Source: Tubulanus polymorphus (Eukaryota; Nemertea; Palaeonemertea; Tubulaniformes; Tubulanidae). From it: a stretch of DNA of 64,000 nt. Both the position numbers and the translations under genes were made by a program. The stretch spans positions 3,729,001 through 3,793,000 of the forward strand of contig NC_134029.1 in NCBI RefSeq assembly GCF_964204645.1, in the 5' to 3' direction. Under the pieces are notes generated by a model. That model was given only the letters and a program-made list of their open reading frames with translations, was not told the DNA's origin and searched no databases. Below, piece after piece: positions 46,101 to 56,285 of the stretch (within the stretch, counting starts at the first letter, position 1; every line of letters starts with the position of its first letter).

Positions 46101-46950
46101 AATTTGATCAATATGATGCAATTACGACAAAAGCCATGAAAACCAATTAAGCAGCCTGCATATCGGTGTAGTTAGGTTATTAGATTGCCACAGGTGAACA
46201 GTGGTGAAATTATCAATGTGATATATTATTACATAGGCATTTAGTTTACAAGTGAACAGGTGCTCAACTCTCAGCGTTAGAAACAAAATAGGACGAACTT
46301 ATATCAGTTTTTTATGACATCGACATGAACTACTGAACAAATATACCTATCACACAATGTACACGTGCTTGAAAGCTAAAACTTGTCTTTCAGTAAAATG
46401 TCAGAACAGCGAGGTTAAGTTCTACACACACTAAAACAACAATTCCACACCACATCAAACAGTTAGTAGTAAACGCTGTGCAAATACATCAGAAGAAGTG
46501 TCATCTAAGAGACCCTAGACACTCTACTCTGCATGCTGGTGCTAGAGAAACTAACGTCGGGGCGGGGAGGTCAAGAGAAGCCTACAACTAAAATAGAAAG
46601 TCCTAAAATCCAGCACTTATAGTCCCCTACAGCCTCAGCCTAGGAAGATTATGCCAAAGGCTTCTATGTTGTGTGCAGTTTTGGAATTGGTCCCGACATA
46701 AAGAATCACTGACGACGAAGTCTGGAGGTCGGAAAACAAATCTACACACAAGTTAAAACATCAAGTGAATGAAGCCTATGAAGGTGTTCTAAATTGTGAC
46801 ATCGGTGTTTTTGCGAATAAAGTTTACCGAATGACGTCTTATTTTAGGCTTCTGTTTCGCGCCGTATTCGACGTCTGGTTCCGGGAAGAGTAGGTTGGCA
46901 AATACAACCGCTCTTCGACTAGGAGCGCCACGATACTCACTACTAGTCAT
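43107..46950 (-). CDS. MYORG-like GH31 family protein, predicted catalytically inactive
   Basis: With the proximal first exon the coding exons are 46950-46828, 45515-45315 and 44987-43107, giving 734 aa against about 714 in human MYORG. Both introns are phase 0. A short cytosolic tail (MTSSEYRGAPSRR...) precedes VPPPPKKK and one transmembrane segment (TLLVFLFVIIVGGVTVVWL, about 65-83), so this is a type II membrane protein with its GH31 domain in the ER/Golgi lumen. N-glycosylation sequons are frequent. Family motifs kept include HWYGGA, VVERYWLSSKGIS, YPAWSTWGRFG, YGDLKFN..KFPNAT, LWIHPFVN, RWLGIAVFLPAFEFS, GDPIIRPMWW, DQFMLGDDVIVAPS and RRRDVYLTAGRW. The nucleophile motif (KFDAGE in human) reads RVAGGE and the acid/base motif (VDRDSVWG) reads EGKQNNWG, so both catalytic Asp are missing. 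Alternative first exons upstream are listed separately. Confidence 0.93.
45763..45840. repeat. 78-bp foldback element in MYORG-like intron
   Basis: CCTAAGGGATCATTCATTTA at the left pairs with TAAATGAATGATACCTAAG at the right, separated by TTACGTACGCATGAGGGGTG. It is a compact near-palindromic MITE. Confidence 0.8.
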
Positions 46951-47964
46951 CTCTCTTACACTCCTCTCACAGCGAACTGTTAATCGTTAAATTCGGAGAA
47001 AAAGAAAACGAAAAATTTCTAGTGAATTCACAACAAAAATTATTTAGAAGAAACTAAAATGCTAACAGCATGCCTGGTGTTAGAATTGATGAAACCTCGA
47101 TTTAAACTTAAACACGTTGCAAACTCAAGGACTTTTTCCGATTCCTCACATTCAATTTTCATCATTTTCTAACGAGGTTCCATCAAATGTTACGAAATCC
47201 TACAATAGTGATTCTAGAAGATTTACGTTGAAACTGTCCAAGAACGGGGACAGAAGGCGATCTTTCAACGAGTCATGAAATTGTGGCCGATCGTCGGGTA
47301 TTAACTGGAAAAAAAGTTTTATAAAAAAAAGAATTACGAAAATTATCAAAAATCGGCAGCTGTGACTACATTGGATGTTTATTGTAGTTTAACCCTTTTG
47401 AAGCTATAGCGCAAAAGAACACATGGTTTTTGAGAATAGCTGATAGCCCATTGTTGTATCAGATGTTATATATGAATATTTTTCCATTTTCAATATAATA
47501 TTCCGCATACACGAAGCTTTCGTCAAGCACAAATAAATCATTGCTCGACTTCAAAGCAAAATAGTAAATTGTAGTCTGCATAGCTTTTAATTATGAATCG
47601 AAATACCTATATGTTCTGCCTGTGTCTGAATTCAGTATATTATTGCAGTTATTGTGAGATCATATTTTCAAAGAGCGAGAGACATTGCATCGGCATATAT
47701 TACTTTACAGCGAATTCAAAGCAACAGATGTGGCAAACGCGATATTTAATAGTTTTAAAATAAGCCTAATCAAATTTGATTGAATTCGAATAATCTAACG
47801 AATTGATCTGATATTCTTATCATGTGGTCTATTGATACCAGTAAACGGGTTATGTTAATTGATATGAATAGACGAGTCCAAACTAGAATCTATGCAAAAA
47901 TACTGGAGGGAACGAGGATACACGTAGGCCTATTAGAAAGTGCTTTTCAAATTACATTGATGAT

Positions 47965-48190
47965 GACAATTCCGTGATGAAGGGGTTGATTTTATTGCGA
48001 CAAAGGAGATTTCATGGGAGCATTTTAAATCGTGTATCATAATAAATGCGATCATTTACAAATGGGAATATCAATGATGGAAATTTGGTGAAGAAAGGGT
48101 TGATCTTGATAAAATTCTTATTCTGACAAAGATCTTATGGGAGCATTTTAAATCATAGTAAATCCAATCATTAACGAACGGGAATACCAC
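47965..48190. repeat. Tandem duplication of about 105-115 bp
   Basis: Two diverged units share GGGTTGAT, GACAAAG, ATGGGAGCATTTTAAATC, AATCATT-type and GGGAATA blocks in the same order. It lies between the MYORG-like alternative first exons. Confidence 0.75.
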
Positions 48191-48328
48191 CGGGAATCGC
48201 GTGTACAAAATCAATACTCCATCCGTACACGTATTTGCAGTATTTTGTATAGCATTGAGATATATAAGATGATAAGCAATTATATAAAGATAAGGCTTTT
48301 TTATCAGGTATACATATTTGTTTACTAC

Positions 48329-48436
48329 CTCGATAGCGACTAGGGGTTTGTTACTGGTGGGTATGGCTACGCGGCCATCAATCGAACGTACTGGTGGCCG
48401 TGAAACAGCGCGGCCAGCTCGAATCCATGTAGCCAT
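48329..48436 (-). other. Candidate alternative first exon (36 codons), MYORG-like gene
   Basis: On the minus strand, ATG at 48436 opens 36 codons (MATWIRAGRAVSRPPVRS..., ending PLVAIE), then a GTAGTA donor in phase 0. The phase fits the exon starting at 45515. It would supply a basic cytosolic tail before the shared transmembrane exon. The exon is CpG-rich relative to its flanks. The donor is only moderate and no upstream elements are diagnostic. Confidence 0.35.
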
Positions 48437-48658
48437 AATCGCTGAAATGTGTCGTAAACACACAGAAACAGTTGAAATAATGATGTATGATATAATGAAT
48501 TGTAACTTGAAAAAAATAGCTTTTATGGTAAAGAAGAAATTAGATTAAATCATGTAACAACACATTGAAATAGCACACCACAGATTCAATTTCTGACAAT
48601 ATCATCACATTTTTGCGAAGTTACTTCATGATGGTTTCCTCGACCAACTTTTGAACAA

Positions 48659-49014
48659 GGACCCATTTCCACAGTTGCTGAGTCGAGAATTGACTTAAGA
48701 GTTAACTCATTGAAAATGAACTAATTCCAACTCTTACTTATACAGATCAGTTGTTCCGGGATAACCTATAAGGGGGTATCAAATAGTTTTAAGGAGAACA
48801 TTTCAAGTGGAGTAACAGAAAGAACCTGGTTCCAACTGTACTGATTTCCGCATAGTCTAATGAACAACTTCTCAAGTATCTTATTGCCTATTTCCCAGAA
48901 TTGAAGGAGTTTTAAAGTATTTTCTGCCGTTTCAAGCACATTCAGAGCAAGAAGGAATTTTTGAGGAATCAAGGAGTCGTGTAGACCCAGTCATAACTGT
49001 GGAACTGATCCTGG
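48659..49014. repeat. Element of about 356 bp with AGTTCCACAGTT-type inverted ends
   Basis: The left end GGACCCATTTCCACAGTTGC and right end AACTGTGGAACTGATCCTGG are inverted repeats. The relic at 27826-27887 has similar ends. It lies immediately downstream of alternative exon 1a of the MYORG-like gene. Confidence 0.6.
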
Positions 49015-49065
49015 ATATCTTAACTGTAATTAATATCGTTAGGCCTACAGCTTTAAAAAATATAC

Positions 49066-49821
49066 CTTCGATATCGATGGTCCGAATCCGTTGAAAAATG
49101 AATAGCTACACTTCTCCAAAACAAGATTACTCGACGATTTCTTCTTTTTCTTTTTCGGCGGAGGAGGAGACTGCGGCGTCGACGGTTTCAAGCGAGCGGC
49201 GAGCCAAGGACTTTCAGAAGTTGACCCGACCGATGATTGCGTAACGTCGCTCCCCTCGATAGGAGCGAGTTTTACTAAATTATCAACGCTCCAGTTGACT
49301 GATTTACTGATTTTCCGTCGTGGTACGATCAGCTGATTATCCGACGTGACCGTGTGATACAATCGATCGTCGCTGCTCTCTAACGACTCAGGGAATAATC
49401 CGATCAGTGAACTTGGCGGTTTTAGGATCGAAGATATTTTTCTCGGTAAAATCGCCTCCGATTCCTTACACCTAACTGCGTCCAAGCTACGAACGGTCAA
49501 ATTATCGCTTTCGATATTTTTCAGGTTTTTTGCTGGTTTTATTTTTTCATTTGATGCTTTGTCGATATTTATAGTCGGAATAACTTCAACAGTTTCCGGC
49601 GGTTTGCTTTCGTTATCTACTTTCACGACTTGGAAACGAGAGCGTTTTTCAGTTGGTTTTTCGACATCTTCAACCACGACAGTAGCAGCAGTAGCAGCAG
49701 CAGCAGCAGGTGCGACTTCAGCAGCTATAGCTCCTTCGACATCAGTTGTTGAAATAGCTCTCTCTTCTTCGGGGACAGGGGTCAATTCTGCGGTGGAACC
49801 ATTCGAAAGATCACTTGCCAT
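49066..49821 (-). CDS. Distal alternative first exon (252 codons) of MYORG-like gene, or separate small gene
   Basis: ATG at 49821 opens a clear coding exon of 252 codons ending in a phase-0 donor (TCGAAG|GTATAT at 49066). If spliced to the exon at 45515 it would give a 945-aa form with a long cytosolic tail. Visible features are an acidic Ala-rich N-terminus, a SRFQVVKVD stretch carrying the RFxV docking motif used by SPAK/OSR1 kinases, several basic Ser-rich patches, and PPPPKKKKKK near the end. That last block is coded by 18 nt identical to the VPPPPKKK start of the shared exon. Read without splicing, the frame stops at 49045 as a 258-aa protein. I recognise no domain. Exon reality is likely; which transcript it belongs to is inference. 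Confidence 0.6.
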
Positions 49822-51280
49822 AACTCATCTATGAAAGATATTTGAACAATTTTGCACACGAGGAAAAAACAACTTCTTTTTTTATCAGTTACTAAGAAAT
49901 TTTAACTTTTTTACTTTGTGATGATTGAAATGAATCGAAGAATGTGACGACTGACGTGAGTGTAGAGACCGAAGGTGACACTTATAAAAAACATCAGCTT
50001 ACCGCAAGAATCCACAGTAAGAACAACAAACCCAGCAGTAATCAAATCTCATCAACAGCGTAGTTCACAAAATCGTCCGTCATAGAGCAGAAATTTTTGC
50101 CGAACTTTGGAACTTTGACACTGACAGTAATTTGTGAACCCGGAAGCAAGTTTGGTAGCAGTTATTTCGAATGACGCAAATTCTATGACGTCACATTTCA
50201 GCAAAACTAAGTGAGTTCGAATCCGCCAATTCACGCACCGATATAAACCTGGCGATCACTTGATGAAATTGAAATAATTATCAAAAATAATTGGCGTTGT
50301 AACATTTTTTGCAATGATATCCAGCAGCATTTGACACCGGGAGTCATATTTTCAGGGGTCGCCAAACTATGGTTAATCTGTCCACGCCTTTCCCAGTCTT
50401 TCTGGCCCGCGCTTAGTCCCCTCGGCCGGGCTGGGTATTGGCTTCCATTTCGTTCTCATTATTTCATTTCACCACTAAGCTGGTAATAAACTAGCTGTTA
50501 ACCGACCGTCAACTATACAACTACCGGAAAGTGTTTTTCAATAGAATCAATGCCTTCCAAATGACTGGCTGCTGGGGCTGATTCAGATCACGAATTAATG
50601 ATTGCAACGGAAACGTTAGAATAATAACCCGCAATCGATTCTAGCGCTAAATACTATACGCAACTATGGTTACCAGAACTTTCGGGAATTGTCAACACTG
50701 GTGACATTTACTTTCAGAGATTACAATCTAGCCGGCAGGATTAAGTTACTGATACCTTGTTTTCATCGAAAAATAAAGGCACAGACACCGACAAATTTCG
50801 ACCGGATTTTGATGTGACATTTAATAACGGATTAGCAGATATCAAAATGGATTTTTTTTAAATATTTCATTAGTGCTGAGTCGTGACTGATATTTCACGC
50901 ATTTTTCCCGATTTTTTGTCTCGATCAGGTCACAGATAGAATTTGATTGACAGGAATTTTTCACTCGTCACGCTTGACACAATCAAAACAGGCTTAAACG
51001 TCGAAGATTTACTTCTAATGCATGTACTGGTGCGAACTAACCAGGGGACCGTCGACGCTCATTCATTCTTTCGGAGTTATTACCAAAACAAGAGATTTGA
51101 TATATAACGTCGTGTCGTTCACAGTTCAAGTGTTAAAAAGTTTGTGTAGATTTAGTAAATAGACGGCGTATATAGTTTTCTGTTGGCACGCTCAACTCGT
51201 CTTACTACTAGCTTATACCAAACGAGAACACAAACCTTACCTTGACAATAGAAAAACATATCATTACATCATTATCATTA
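49822..51280. other. Intergenic region between divergent genes
   Basis: No coding exon is visible. This stretch should contain the promoter of distal exon 1a (minus) and that of the small + strand gene. A non-coding 5' exon of the latter probably ends at 51281, because CATTATCATTAG is followed by a perfect GTAAGT. Confidence 0.4.
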
Positions 51281-51392
51281 GGTAAGTGTATCATAAAAAA
51301 TGTGTGTTTTAGATAATGGCAATGTAAAACTTCGGTATTATCTAGTATAGTGAATTCATTGTCAACAAAACTTTCGATTGATTACAATTCAG

Positions 51393-51843
51393 GCATAAAC
51401 GATCGACTATGCCACAAACAAGGCATCGTACGGCCACCATTCGCTCATCGGTCAGACCGAAAAGTTCGAAGCAGCCTTGGGGAACGATTATACAGCCCGA
51501 ATTCGGTATGGGGTACCAACAGTTGACCAATTACGAGGTTCGACAGACTGTTGACAGGTTGTATTATGTACCGGACGTGAAAGAAAGAACCCAACAGAAA
51601 CCGCATATGAAACCGATGACGCGCTCTGCAGTTGAAGATATGGTCAGTTTTTTCTTATTTTGCTGAAGTTTTTTTTAATGCGCAGCACAGTGCCTATTTA
51701 AAAAGGTTAAATTCCGATTTCAGGTGGACAGACTTTCGAAAGCAGACAAAAATAATTCCGTGGATAGTAACAGAACTCAGGCTAACTCGATTTATAAGAA
51801 TATGGGTGTTGTGAATTCATTCGCGTGGAAGGGATACAACTGA
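51393..51843 (+). CDS. Small unrecognised protein (117 aa)
   Basis: The coding exons are 51409-51642 and 51724-51843. Together they encode 117 aa ending SFAWKGYN. The acceptor before the start (TTCAG|GCATAAACGATCGACT then ATG) and a GTAAGT donor at 51282 imply a non-coding first exon. The protein is basic at its N-terminus (MPQTRHRTATIRSSVRPK), then has PWGTIIQPEFGMGYQQLTNY, RLYYVPDVKERTQQKPHMKP and RSAVEDMVDRLSK. There is no signal peptide or membrane segment. The aromatic, Pro-rich short-linear style recalls small ciliary microtubule inner proteins, but this is only a resemblance and I cannot name a family. AATAAA at 51932-51937 follows about 90 nt after the stop. It lies between the MYORG-like gene and cyclin B. 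Confidence 0.75.
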
Positions 51844-51931
51844 TTATCCCTCCACTGCTGCAGTCGGTCGGTCTTCCTTGCTATATACATGTATAAGTTG
51901 TGAATGCATCAAGACGTATATTGTATTGTAT

Positions 51932-51937
51932 AATAAA
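51932..51937 (+). terminator. Poly(A) signal of the 117-aa gene
   Basis: AATAAA sits 89 nt after the TGA in otherwise non-coding sequence, giving a short 3' UTR before the cyclin B upstream region. Confidence 0.7.
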
Positions 51938-52354
51938 CTTAACAATTTTTCTAGAAATTTTTTCTAGTATAGTATCTTATCTTCTAGAATCTTGATTGAA
52001 CTTTTCGAAACTTGATGGCTTCGGGCCCTGGCAATCGCAGTGGTAGCGTTGCCCGGGTAGGGAAGTACGGCAGAACAAACTAGTTTGACAAATCCTGTGC
52101 CCTGTACTATCAGTAGTTTCGACGTTGAAATCATTTCTATGGATCTTTGTGTCCAAAAATGGTTATCATTTTAAGAATTCTATTCTATCTTCACTGTAGT
52201 GTTTAAACGTAGCGTCCTATGGAAAAACATTCACTGGCATGTGAGGGTGCACCGTATGCTACTGCCATCTACAAGCTTACCGTGGTATGTGAGGTTATAT
52301 CTAAGGTGCTGCCATCTGTGTAGCTGATATCGTGGTTAACGCATTTCAAAACAG

Positions 52355-52390
52355 CCAATCGACGAGCGGCTCGAGATCTCGGTAGCCAAT
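52355..52390 (+). promoter_or_regulatory. Paired CCAAT boxes upstream of cyclin B
   Basis: CCAATCG at 52355 and CCAATCA at 52386 are in the same orientation, 31 bp apart, about 190-220 bp upstream of the cyclin B ATG. Vertebrate cyclin B promoters use NF-Y-bound CCAAT boxes at 31-33 bp spacing. TTTGAG at about 52412 is one base from a CHR. Activity is inferred. Confidence 0.55.
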
Positions 52391-52577
52391 CAGCATCAAC
52401 CCCGCAATATTTGAGTCGCCATATTGTTTAGTGTTCAGTAATCAGCTGTGAATCACAAATCAGTTAAAGCTTGTACTGACGAATTGAGAAGTTTATAGCG
52501 CTCTGAAAATATTTTCTACGCTACAAGACGTTTATTACGAGTTGATACACGAGAAACAGATACAAAACCAACGCAAA

Positions 52578-55265
52578 ATGTCTCTCGCTGCAAGACACAA
52601 TGCCGTAAGTATCGGGAAAAATCATGACTTCAATTAAAGTTTCAGTTTTGATTTGAGCCTCGCTTGTTGTTAATGTTTTGCGGGGCGTGTGAATGATGGT
52701 GGTGTGAGCGAGGCGCTTAGACTTGTGGGGGTAAAATTTATTTTTAAAAACTCTTGCCCAATACTGTCATTTAAATCCCATATTGGATTCATTGCACAAA
52801 CAAAAAAATTCATTGCACAAACATTGTCGAGCAAAATGGACAATCGTCAATGGATGGAATGAATCAACCACACTCCATATTTCATATCATCTCGGTCAAA
52901 GACAACCCTTATGTTAGCTGGTTAGTGCCATCCTTAAATCTGGTAAAGATCCTGACTAAAATTTGGCTTATAGGCCCTAGGCCTGGGCCTATACTTTGTA
53001 GCTGAGGCCAGCCAGGAGGGTTGTTGAAATTTAGGATTTTGGTCAAAAGGACATACCCTCTGCTAACACTTGTATTGGCAAATGATATGAATTTTCCATC
53101 CAATTTGTTAATTTCTTTCAGAATGTATTTGGTCGATTCAACAATAATGAGAATAAAGACGTCCGTGCTGCTGGTAAAATGGTAACCAGAGCTCAGATAG
53201 GCACACGAGCGGCCTTAGGTGCGCTCACAAACAAAGTCTCAAATCTTGCATTAAATGTAAGTAAAACATTGATTTTGTGGGAATTTTGCTGCAAATTCAT
53301 GTTTTAGGTTTACCTGGTTTTATAAAAATTGGGAATTTCGCTCCGATTTCTAGGCGGGTCTGCCGAAGGAGGGTAAATTACAGAAAAGCAAAGGATTGAG
53401 TGACCTGAAAGCGATAGATAAAGAAAATGCCGGGGCTGTCAGGATAAAGGTATGGAAAAAAGATTTGAATTTATAAACCAGTAAAGTTATATGAATATTT
53501 CCTCAATTTTGGATGAATTTCGTTTCACAGAAGGAAGCAAAACGCGAAGTGAAGCAAGAAATTGCGCCGAAAAAAGAGACGAAAGAAATCGATTTGAAAA
53601 AGTCTGTGAAACAAGAAGAACCACGTCATGAAGCGTTCTCCAGACAGATGCTCGGTCAGATCAATAATATCGATGCTAATGACAGAGGAAATCCACAACT
53701 AGTCACTGAATATGTTAACGATATCTACCAATATATGAGGCATTTAGAGGTTTGTGTCATTTTATTAACTCGTGCTTATTTCAGTTATGCAAAAACAAAA
53801 CAGATGTTTTTATGCAAAATATATCTTCTTGTTGACCTAAGTTGCTACTACTATGTTCCTCTGTATTATGTATGGGTTTTGATATTATATTTTCAGGATA
53901 AATATGCGGTGAAACCTCGATATCTGGAAGGGAGCGAGATTAACGGCCGCATGAGAGCGATTCTTGTCGATTGGTTGGTTCAAGTTCACACGAGATTCAA
54001 TCTGTTGCAGGAGACTCTTTACCTCGCCGTTGCTATTCTAGATCGCTTCTTACAGGTAAAGAACTAAGAACAGCGGTACTGGTCAGTCGGAGACTGTCTA
54101 GGTTCGCAAAACAATCGTACAACTTAAGTCCAGACTGCATCGGACTATTGAAACAAGATTACTCTATCCAATTCGTGTTTTTATACGTTTACAGGTCAAT
54201 CCGGTGCCAAAAAGTAAATTGCAGTTGATCGGAGTTACGGCGATGTTGCTCGCTTCAAAGTACGAAGAAATGTACGCGCCAGAGGTCGGTGATTTCGAGT
54301 ATATCACCGATAACGCTTACACTAAATCCGAAATCAGAAAGGCTGAGGTTTTCATGTTGAAAGCTCTGGATTTCAATCTCGGAAAACCACTCGCGTTACA
54401 TTTCCTGCGTAGGAACTCGAAGGCTGGGGATGTAAGTTTTTTAAGACTAGTCGTGTCAATTAAATGCAGTGTCATTTACAAAACTTGTCCCTTTACTCAT
54501 TTCATTGTTCTCTCATTTTAGGTCGATGCCAATAAACACATGTTGGCTAAATACCTAATTGAACTGACCATAATCGACTACGAAATGGTGCACCACAAAC
54601 CATCGGAAATAGCAGCTGCCGCTCTGAATCTATCAATGAAAATTTACGACCTCCCTTGGGTATGTTCCTTCTACCTCGTAACATTTACTTAAGAGGAAAT
54701 GTTTCTGAAAATTTAAAAAGACGTTTCAAAATCGATTTAATTGCTACTTGAACACAGTTTACCTAAATCAACGATCTAGGGCTCGTTTTGAGTTCCTACT
54801 TGGCTCTCTAGGGAATTGTTAGTTATTTTGACTTGTATTTTGCAGGGCGATACTCTGACGCACTACAGCACGTACAGCGATGACTTCCTGAAACCAATCG
54901 TCTCAAAGATCGCTAATCTAGCAGTTAAAGCGCACCAAGGAAAACTGTTGGTAAGTTCATCATCCGTGTGGTGTCCACTGTTCAAGAGGACCATTTGCTC
55001 ATTAGTTGGTTAAGCATACTGGTGGACGAATAAACCTATCGAATCGTTAGTGTCACTTAGTCATCTATCCACCATTAAACTTAACCAACTTCAGAGCAAC
55101 TGGTCATATACCAAATCTGAACTGATCACACAATATTATCATTAATTTTTGTAGGCCGTGTACGACAAGTATTACAGTTCAAAATTCAACAAAGTCAGCG
55201 CGATAGCGATCACTAGATCATCGAAAGTGAACGACATCATAGCGCGTTGTTCATCATCGTCGTAG
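52578..55265 (+). CDS. CCNB: G2/mitotic-specific cyclin B
   Basis: Nine exons (52578-52604, 53122-53256, 53354-53449, 53531-53749, 53897-54055, 54195-54431, 54522-54659, 54846-54950, 55155-55265), each a multiple of three, total 1227 nt, or 408 aa. The N-terminal destruction box RAALGALTN (38-46) fits RxxLxxxxN for APC/C-dependent degradation. A Lys/Glu-rich linker leads to the cyclin box with [16 protein letters not shown] (178-193), [48 protein letters not shown] and [10 protein letters not shown]. The second cyclin fold carries [12 protein letters not shown] and [11 protein letters not shown]. All junctions are GT-AG, phase 0. It is the regulatory partner of CDK1 at mitotic entry. The C-terminus is short and Ser-rich (RCSSSS). 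Confidence 0.97.
54986..55105. repeat. Decayed foldback element in cyclin B intron 8
   Basis: It starts GAGGACCATTTGCTCATTAG and ends TTCAGAGCAACTGGTC. Internal GTTGGTTAAG, TATCCACCA and CTTAACCAACTTCA blocks match the element at 13254-13396. Confidence 0.55.
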
Positions 55266-56285
55266 GAGACATACACAAAACAAAACGATCCGTAACAGAA
55301 CTAGACTGGACTTAGCGCGATTATCAATCGATATTTTACGTCACTGTGTGATAAACGTATATTCACTCGAGGTGTATCACTGTACTCCGCTGGCTGTTTA
55401 ACGGATATTTTAAACTACCCACTGATAGACTTTCTTCGACTTGTGTGAGCGCTGGAAGCACCGAGTGATCGTCGCATCAGATCAACTGGTCAACATTTGT
55501 TTTTCGAGCGTTAGTTCTTCAATTTTAGAATTGTGTCTAATTTTAAACATGCTCAATCATAGTTTTATTACCGATATTTTTATCATTAAGTGTTATCACA
55601 GACAAACATTTCTTTATTTCCATCCCGACAATTTGAGCAGCTGTCGTTGAATTTCTTTTTCATTCTCAATCTAGTAATTCTTAGTTTGAGGAATAATCAT
55701 AGAATGCAAATAACTGTCGCGATGCAGATTTTTTGGACAGGTCGGGGGGGGGGTGTTAAATGATGTTTTTGGTATGAATTGTTTGTTAAGGGTAACTGCC
55801 GTGTATGATATATATTTTTTCGATGTGTTTCGGCGACAGAGGTCTTAAAGCCTCTCTGGTGATGATGCGGTATTTTATTCTAATTACGTGCCTCGATTTT
55901 CAAGGTTATTACACCATTATTAATTGCAAATCCTCGCTTAAGGGCGAGAAAATTTAATAACCCGATTTAATTCCTTTCTGCTGTACGCGATGCAGATTTT
56001 TTTTTTTGGATTGAAAAATTTGTTAATTCGGTATAATTTTGGTCATAGCATGTAGCGACTATCAATTTCTATTTTTTGGCAATTCGGGTAAATTCTAGGC
56101 ACAAAACTTGATATCTATAACCGTTGTTTTTAAGACCATATACTCCATTAATGTTGCACACATATTTAAACAACTGTATTTTTAAAATCAATTTGTCTCT
56201 CAATTGTAAATATTCATTTTCATGTTATTAATCTTACGTATGTATGTAATATATTAAGAATAAAGATGTATATATTATAAAAATA
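55266..56285 (+). other. CCNB: Cyclin B 3' UTR with poly(A) signal
   Basis: About 1 kb of AT-rich non-coding sequence ends at AATAAA (56259-56264). It holds a CPE-like TTTTTAT (55577-55583), a hairpin (CAGAGGTCTTAAAGCCTCTCTG near 55840), and a Pumilio-type TGTAAATA close to the poly(A) signal. Length and cleavage site are inferred. Confidence 0.6.
56205..56212 (+). promoter_or_regulatory. Pumilio-type element in cyclin B 3' UTR
   Basis: TGTAAATA is an exact match to the UGUANAUA Pumilio consensus. It sits about 50 nt upstream of AATAAA, as in translationally controlled maternal cyclin B mRNAs. An 8-mer is short, so position is the main argument. Confidence 0.5.

Noticed and set aside
49066-49821. 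Reading the 252-codon exon as the N-terminus of an SLC12 cotransporter because of its RFQV motif
   Set aside because: No transmembrane exons of that family follow on the minus strand; the next coding exons belong to the MYORG-like gene.
55835-55862. Hairpin CAGAGGTCTTAAAGCCTCTCTG in the cyclin B 3' UTR considered as a histone-type stem-loop
   Set aside because: Stem and loop do not match the histone stem-loop consensus, and the mRNA has a normal poly(A) signal.
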